Assembly (NCBI GenBank): GCA_025454185.1
Contig: JALOOY010000032.1
Span: 1 to 9,097 of the forward strand
DNA: 9,097 nt
Reading direction: 5' to 3'
Origin: Thermodesulfobacteriota bacterium
Lineage (GTDB): Bacteria; Desulfobacterota; RBG-13-43-22
Translations under genes and position numbers: made by a program
The notes under the pieces: model-generated
What the model was told of the DNA's origin: nothing
Seen by the model: only the letters and a program-made list of their open reading frames with translations
The model's database searches: none
Shown: positions 6,493 through 9,097 of the stretch, piece after piece
How positions within the stretch are numbered: the first letter of the stretch is position 1
Layout of the letters: each line of letters opens with the position of its first letter

Positions 6493-6954
6493 ATGTTAGC
6501 CCTAAAGGTAGACACCGTGCAGATTGAAACCAGCCGTTTTGGTGCCCTGACCGTGGATGAACAGGAAATCCTTTCCCTGCCGGAAGGCCTGATCGGTTTT
6601 CCGGGCCTGACCCGCTTCGTACTGCTCAGGCATAAGGAAGGGTCCCCCTTTTTCTGGCTCCAGTCTTTGGAGGATGGGGACCTGGCCTTTGTTCTCCTGG
6701 ACCCCCTGCTGCTGAAACCCGAATATGCACTTAAGCTCCACCCCGAGGACACCGCCTTGTTGGGCCTGGAAACACCGGACAACAGCGTCCAGGCCTGGGC
6801 GGTGGTCAACATCGGACGGCAGGCGCCCCCGGAGATTACGGCCAACCTGCTGGCCCCGCTGGTGATCAATACCCGCACCAGGCTGGGCAAGCAGGTCGTC
6901 CTGTTCGACAGCCCCTATGCTATCCGTCATCCCGTGCCGGTCAAGGGGAAATGA
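6493..6954 (+). CDS. fliW: Flagellar assembly factor FliW, CsrA antagonist
   Basis: FliW binds CsrA and releases its grip on target mRNAs; it also binds flagellin, so free flagellin levels feed back on translation. The 153-residue product has the family pattern: IETSRFGALTV, then EEILSLPEGLIGF-like DEQEILSLPEGLIGFPGLTR, SPFFWLQSLEDGDLAFVLLD, and the C-terminal NLLAPLVINTRTRLGKQVVL with YAIRHPV. The ATG at 6493 has only a weak ribosome site (GGA). A GTG at 6517 has AAAGGT 7 bases before it and would give the more usual N-terminus (M)QIETSRFG with 145 residues, so the start is uncertain. It is the last gene of the plus-strand operon and is followed, after 95 bases with nothing recognisable, by the terminator at 7050-7089. 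Confidence 0.94.
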   Translation: MLALKVDTVQIETSRFGALTVDEQEILSLPEGLIGFPGLTRFVLLRHKEGSPFFWLQSLEDGDLAFVLLDPLLLKPEYALKLHPEDTALLGLETPDNSVQAWAVVNIGRQAPPEITANLLAPLVINTRTRLGKQVVLFDSPYAIRHPVPVKGK

Positions 6955-7049
6955 GCCGACGGGCAACAGGAAAAAGCGGGCAAATTGGAAAATGTTGGGA
7001 TAACGGCGGCGCTGTTGATGTTTGGCGGGAATGACGCTGCAGGGTTGCT

Positions 7050-7089
7050 CCCATAAAAAAAGCCGGCGCCGGCCGGCTTTTTTTATGGG
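7050..7089. terminator. Symmetric bidirectional rho-independent terminator
   Basis: The segment is CCCAT-A7-GCCGGC, a 4-base loop GCCG, then GCCGGC-T7-ATGGG, so all 18 bases of each arm pair perfectly. Read on the plus strand it gives a GC stem plus T7 after fliW; read on the minus strand it gives the same after flgM, whose stop codon is 10 bases away. It serves both convergent operons. Confidence 0.96.
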
Positions 7090-7099
7090 GAGGAGGAGA

Positions 7100-7408
7100 T
7101 TATTTGTTCAGCTCGATCAATATGTCCTTCAGCATCTTTCCGGCAATATCCGCGGAAGACACCTGGTAGGTGCCGTCGGCGATTTTTTTCTTGAGCTCCG
7201 CTACTTTTTCCGCCCGGATATCCGGGGCGGCCTGGGCCGCTTCCTGGATTTTCTGAATCAGGCGGGAAGAGGAAGACAGCTCCACCCGATCCATCGGAGA
7301 AAAGGAAGCCCCGCTGCCGGCAGCCGTCTGATTTTTTTCGGCCGCCTTGGCGTGTTGATTTACGTATTGAATAATCTGGGCCTTCTGGCCGGCGTCTTGG
7401 ATCTTCAT
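7100..7408 (-). CDS. flgM: Anti-sigma-28 factor FlgM
   Basis: FlgM binds the flagellar sigma factor FliA (sigma-28) and holds late genes off until it is exported through the finished hook-basal body. The 102-residue protein has the usual layout: a disordered Gln/Ala-rich N-terminal half, the SPMDRVELSSSSRLIQKI motif (about residues 37-54), and the sigma-binding C-terminal part with APDIRAEKVAELKKKIADGT and YQVSSADIAGKMLKDILIEL. The start ATG (7406-7408) has AAAAGGAG about 7 bases upstream, overlapping the stop of the DVU0524-like gene, so the two are cotranscribed and probably coupled. The sigma-28 promoter at 7860-7887 makes the pair a target of FliA, closing the negative loop. In enterobacteria flgM sits by flgN; here it is on the other strand, 3.4 kb away. 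Confidence 0.95.
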   Translation of the reverse strand: MKIQDAGQKAQIIQYVNQHAKAAEKNQTAAGSGASFSPMDRVELSSSSRLIQKIQEAAQAAPDIRAEKVAELKKKIADGTYQVSSADIAGKMLKDILIELNK

Positions 7409-7421
7409 GGGCTGGCTCCTT

Positions 7422-7838
7422 TTACAACAGGTTATTGCTGACTACGGTTTTGGTAATGTCCATGAGCCTGGTTTTCAATTGTTCGCTGTCGGCGGGCGAA
7501 AGGGTTTCCCGGACCGGACCGCTGTCCTGCTTTATCTGGAAAATCAGGCCCTGGTTTTCCTGGAGGGCCACGTCCAGCGGCTGTCCGTATTCCTGGCTCA
7601 GGCGGTTTAAAATCTCCTGGGCCGTATTGTTCCGCTCGAAGCCGTTGCCCAGGTTCTGGACCATTTCCTGGCTGATCTTTTCGATCATATATTGTTTGCG
7701 GGCCTCGGTAGATATCTTGACCAGGTCATTCCGGTCCACCCGGTCCATTTTACGGGTCCGGGCCAGACGAGTTCCTTCCGACAACTGCTGGCTGTAGGTG
7801 CGTAAAATATTTTGGATGTGGTAGCTGGTGATGACCAT
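7422..7838 (-). CDS. FlgM-associated small protein, DVU0524-like
   Basis: A 138-residue, highly charged, predicted helical protein without signal peptide or membrane segment. From memory it resembles the DVU0524-type family that sits beside flgM in Desulfovibrio and relatives; its biochemical role is not known to me. Visible features: MVITSYHIQNILRTYSQQL at the start, RTRKMDRVDRNDLVKISTEA at about residues 28-47, and a helical C-terminal half with QEILNRLSQEYGQPLDVAL. The MDRV followed by an I/L-S pair is also in FlgM (residues 39-45), hinting at a shared binding or export motif. The ATG (7836-7838) has GAAAGG upstream. It is the first gene after the sigma-28 promoter, with a leader of only about 15 bases, and ends 13 bases before flgM. 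A role in FlgM or FliA control is inferred from this context only. Confidence 0.85.
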   Translation of the reverse strand: MVITSYHIQNILRTYSQQLSEGTRLARTRKMDRVDRNDLVKISTEARKQYMIEKISQEMVQNLGNGFERNNTAQEILNRLSQEYGQPLDVALQENQGLIFQIKQDSGPVRETLSPADSEQLKTRLMDITKTVVSNNLL

Positions 7839-8232
7839 TTTTTCAACCTTTCAATGACTGTATCGGCCGGGAGGGTGAAAAACTTAAATATTTTTTGAAA
7901 GAGGTGTCAAAGATCCGAAGGGGTCGCGACGGGGAAGGGGATGACCGGATAATAGTCTTAAATTATTGGTAAATTTTGATCAAAAAGACAAGGGAATTCT
8001 TTGGAAAGTACCCGAAATAACGCCTGCAGGGAGCCGAGGACCATGGATATGGCCCTATTTTGTTCAAATTTTTGACAGGTGCCGCTCTAATGCCCGGAGG
8101 AAACCGGGATAACGGTGATTAGGGAGGCTGGATTAGATTAGGTTCGGAATAATCGTTGGCGCGTTAATTGGGGGTTATTCCCAGCCGGGATTCACAAGTG
8201 TCCAAGCGTTTCTTGATGGTTTTTTTATGATA
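7839..8232. other. 394-base intergenic region, GGA-rich on the plus strand
   Basis: There is no convincing gene here. Besides the sigma-28 promoter it holds a perfect palindrome TTTTGATCAAAA (7974-7985) about 120 bases upstream of the predicted flgM-operon start, and many GGA triplets on the plus strand (15 counted by eye in 7861-8160, against 1 on the other strand). Three of them lie in loops of small stems: CCAT-GGAT-ATGG (8041-8052), CCCGG-AGGAAA-CCGGG (8093-8108), and GATTA-N9-TAATC (8136-8154, loop containing CGGAA). A T7 run ends near 8227 after a weak CAAG/CTTG stem. A weak sigma-70-like pair on the minus strand (TTGTCT 7991-7986, AATAAT 7967-7962, spacing 18) could add basal flgM expression. 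Confidence 0.5.
7860..7887 (-). promoter_or_regulatory. Sigma-28 (FliA) promoter for the DVU0524-like gene and flgM
   Basis: On the minus strand the -10 is GCCGATAC (7867 down to 7860), against the consensus GCCGATAA. The -35 is TTAAGTTT (7887-7880) at a 12-base spacing, or TAAGTTTT (7886-7879) at the consensus 11-base spacing; consensus is TAAAGTTT. The predicted start is near 7853, about 15 bases before the ATG. Confidence 0.9.
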
Positions 8233-8592
8233 TCAGGCCAGACGATTGACCTGCGCTCCGGTAGAGAAGAAGGCAGTGGGGGCGGACATCTGGAGGGTAT
8301 AGGCTGTTAGCGCCCTGCGCCAAAAAAAAGGGGTGTAATTGTCCGGGTTCCTGGTCCAGCCCTTTTCCCGGGCTGCTTGGGGGGCCTGGATGTCCCTCCC
8401 GGGTTCAACCGCCGGCCAATCTGCAAGGTTGAGGTCCAGGATGACCGTGTCGGCGTCGATGATCGTGGGGGCGGAAACCTTGCGGGCCGGGGGAATAGAG
8501 AGCGTCTTGGGGGTCGTAGGCGGCTGGTGGTAGGGGTTGCGCCCTGCAGGCAGGAGCTCTTGATGGGCGGTTATTCCCTTGATGGTTGTCAT
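8233..8592 (-). CDS. Hypothetical proline-rich 119-residue protein
   Basis: I do not recognise this protein. It has no signal peptide or membrane segment. The N-terminal half is rich in Pro and Thr (NPYHQPPTTPKTLSIPPA) and looks disordered; the middle has DADTVILDLNLADWPAVEPG; the C-terminal part is helix-like, with WRRALTAYTLQMSAP and then FFSTGAQVNRLA. The codons favour G or C at the third position as in the neighbouring flagellar genes, which supports real coding. Its ATG (8590-8592) has AGAGGGG upstream, and a sigma-70-type promoter lies 80-107 bases before it. It stands alone: about 390 bases to the flgM unit downstream and a long non-coding region upstream. Its place between flgM and a sigma-54 promoter suggests a flagellar link, but this is inference only. 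Confidence 0.72.
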   Translation of the reverse strand: MTTIKGITAHQELLPAGRNPYHQPPTTPKTLSIPPARKVSAPTIIDADTVILDLNLADWPAVEPGRDIQAPQAAREKGWTRNPDNYTPFFWRRALTAYTLQMSAPTAFFSTGAQVNRLA

Positions 8593-8670
8593 TACGCTTA
8601 ACCCCTCTTGCCATATCTAAAAAAGCCTTGTTTTTTAAAGGCCTTGAACAATTTTATAATCAACAAAAAA

Positions 8671-8699
8671 AATATAATTAAAAAAATTGGTGATGTCAA
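8671..8699 (-). promoter_or_regulatory. Sigma-70-type promoter for the 119-residue gene
   Basis: On the minus strand: TTGACA (8699-8694), exactly 17 bases, then TATATT (8676-8671). The -35 is perfect and the -10 matches 5 of 6. Flanking A/T runs could act as an UP element. The predicted start is near 8664, giving a leader of about 70 bases. The -35 also lies in an AT hairpin (AAAAAAATTG/CAATTTTTTT, 8680-8706). Confidence 0.75.
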
Positions 8700-8727
8700 T
8701 TTTTTTTTAATTTTCCGTAAGTAAACT

Positions 8728-8767
8728 CCCGGCTTTGCCGGGGCCTCCAAAAGTCTGATAGCCCCGG
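8728..8767. repeat. Two mutually exclusive GC stems
   Basis: CCCGGC-TTT-GCCGGG (8728-8742) forms a tight hairpin. CCGGGGC (8738-8744) can instead pair with GCCCCGG (8761-8767). The two stems share bases 8738-8742, so only one can form at a time. Neither is followed by a T-run. They may be remnants of a dispersed palindromic repeat. Confidence 0.6.
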
Positions 8768-8826
8768 TAGTAGACCCATGCATTTTGGGGATAGGTCCTC
8801 AGGTAATGGCCTCTTGTTGGCTGACA

Positions 8827-8845
8827 TTCCGGACTTAATCCGGAA
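8827..8845. repeat. Palindromic repeat, ATTCCGGA...TCCGGAA type
   Basis: TTCCGGA (8827-8833), loop CTTAA, TCCGGAA (8839-8845), within the context ACATTCCGGA...TCCGGAACCCAG. It resembles the dispersed elements of the form CATTCCGGACTTGATCCGGAATCCAG-like sequence that I recall as repeated in intergenic DNA of several proteobacterial groups. Copy number in this genome cannot be seen from here. Confidence 0.75.
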
Positions 8846-8891
8846 CCCAGGAACTTGGCCGAATTTGTAAATAGCAACTAACCTTGCTTGC

Positions 8892-8909
8892 TATCATCCG
8901 CGGGTGATA
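8892..8909. repeat. Imperfect palindrome, possible operator
   Basis: TATCATCCGCGGGTGATA is an 18-base palindrome with one mismatched pair, centred on CCGCGG. It is free of T-runs and lies between the two divergent promoters, about 145-160 bases upstream of the predicted sigma-54 start. Confidence 0.5.
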
Positions 8910-8939
8910 ACTTGAGAGATTGCCGGATAATGAAATCCT

Positions 8940-8978
8940 CTAAATGTTTAGCCTAAATAGGTTTCATATTTTTTAGGC
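8940..8978. promoter_or_regulatory. Candidate activator-binding cluster upstream of the sigma-54 promoter
   Basis: Four half-sites alternate in orientation: CTAAA (8940-8944), TTTAG (8947-8951), CTAAA (8953-8957) and TTTAG (8972-8976). CTAAATGTTTAG and TTTAGCCTAAA are overlapping perfect palindromes, and GCCTAAA (8951-8957) pairs with TTTAGGC (8972-8978). The cluster is about 75-115 bases upstream of the predicted start, the usual distance for an enhancer-binding protein such as a FlrC/FlgR-type activator. Confidence 0.5.
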
Positions 8979-9026
8979 AATTCCGAAAATTTCCTAACCT
9001 CCGATTTTTTCGCAGATGCTGACTAT

Positions 9027-9042
9027 TGGCAAATATTTTGCA
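9027..9042 (+). promoter_or_regulatory. Sigma-54 (RpoN) promoter reading out of the window
   Basis: TTGGCAAATATTTTGCA has the -24 GG (9028-9029) and -12 GC (9040-9041) separated by exactly 10 bases, and fits TTGGCACGNNNNTTGCW except at the CG after TTGGCA. The predicted start is near 9053, leaving about 45 bases of leader to the window edge. The leader shows one GGA (9086-9088). The gene it drives is not in the window. Confidence 0.85.
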
Positions 9043-9097
9043 TAAAATATCTAAAATTATTGCGAAACTTAGAATCATTTTTTCTGGAGATGCCCGT

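Larger units (their letters stand above)
8593..9097. other. 505-base AT-rich intergenic region with opposing promoters
   Basis: No gene is convincing here. It holds a sigma-70-type promoter reading left, paired GC stems (8728-8767), two palindromes (8827-8845 and 8892-8909), a cluster of TTTAG/CTAAA half-sites (8940-8976) and a sigma-54 promoter reading right. A 61-residue open frame on the minus strand (8598-8783) is low-complexity Lys/Ile/Phe from the A/T runs and overlaps the promoter; I do not accept it as a gene. Confidence 0.7.

Noticed and set aside
6314..6499. 61-codon plus-strand frame between csrA and fliW
   Set aside because: It runs through the heptad repeats and the hairpin, has no ribosome site and no family resemblance.
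7022..7610. Plus-strand frames opposite flgM and its companion
   Set aside because: They run through the terminator and opposite clear minus-strand genes.
8075..8096. Possible sigma-54 promoter on the minus strand (GG-N10-GC)
   Set aside because: The spacing is right but the flanks (GGGCAT, CGGCA) are poor matches, and a sigma-28 promoter already explains the flgM unit.
8154..8172. Possible plus-strand sigma-54 site TTGGCGCGTTAATTGG
   Set aside because: The -12 dinucleotide is GG instead of GC, and it would read into the antisense of the 119-residue gene.
8339..8601. Plus-strand frames opposite the 119-residue gene
   Set aside because: Gly/Arg-rich translations without a ribosome site; the minus-strand frame has promoter, ribosome site and better codon bias.
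8598..8783. 61-codon minus-strand frame with a hydrophobic stretch
   Set aside because: The apparent membrane segment comes from A/T runs, and the frame overlaps the sigma-70 promoter.

Overview
This window is a chromosomal flagellar locus from a Gram-negative, probably Desulfobacterota (former Deltaproteobacteria) bacterium. P-ring and L-ring genes (flgI, flgH) imply an outer membrane. The csrA-fliW pair, the single-domain rod-binding FlgJ, and a second small gene next to flgM that looks like the DVU0524-type family of Desulfovibrio all fit that group. Coding DNA is GC-rich. The last ~500 bases are AT-rich and non-coding.

Left block, plus strand (1-6954): a long operon of flgA (5' truncated by the window edge), flgH, flgI, flgJ, flgN, flgK, flgL, csrA and fliW. 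It covers P-ring assembly chaperone, L-ring, P-ring, rod capping/assembly, hook-junction chaperone, the two hook-filament junction proteins, then the RNA-binding regulator CsrA and its protein antagonist FliW. Most junctions are tight (4-base overlap to about 35 bases). Two are not: flgH-flgI holds a 68-base inverted repeat, and csrA-fliW holds a 196-base spacer made of repeat-like DNA. FlgI also carries a Gly/Pro/Ala-rich insert of about 46 residues.

Middle block, minus strand (7050-7887): a symmetric bidirectional terminator separates fliW from a convergent two-gene unit, a DVU0524-like gene followed by flgM (anti-sigma-28). This unit has a near-consensus sigma-28 (FliA) promoter, so FliA should drive its own antagonist, the usual late-flagellar feedback loop. 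flgM is therefore detached from flgN.

Right block (7888-9097): a 394-base gap rich in GGA motifs on the plus strand (a speculative CsrA-binding RNA); a minus-strand gene for an unrecognised 119-residue proline-rich protein with a sigma-70-type promoter (TTGACA-N17-TATATT); several palindromic elements, one resembling a widespread dispersed repeat; and, near the right edge, a good sigma-54 promoter reading out of the window. Four TTTAG/CTAAA half-sites lie about 75-115 bases upstream of its predicted start, where an enhancer-binding activator would sit. The gene it drives lies outside the window; a flagellin or other late flagellar gene would fit.

Together the window shows three layers of flagellar control: sigma-54 for the gene to the right, sigma-28/FlgM for late genes, and CsrA/FliW after transcription. 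No complete undescribed system stands out. The best leads are the half-site cluster, the GGA-rich gap, the FlgM-companion gene, the orphan 119-residue gene and the repeat-laden spacers.
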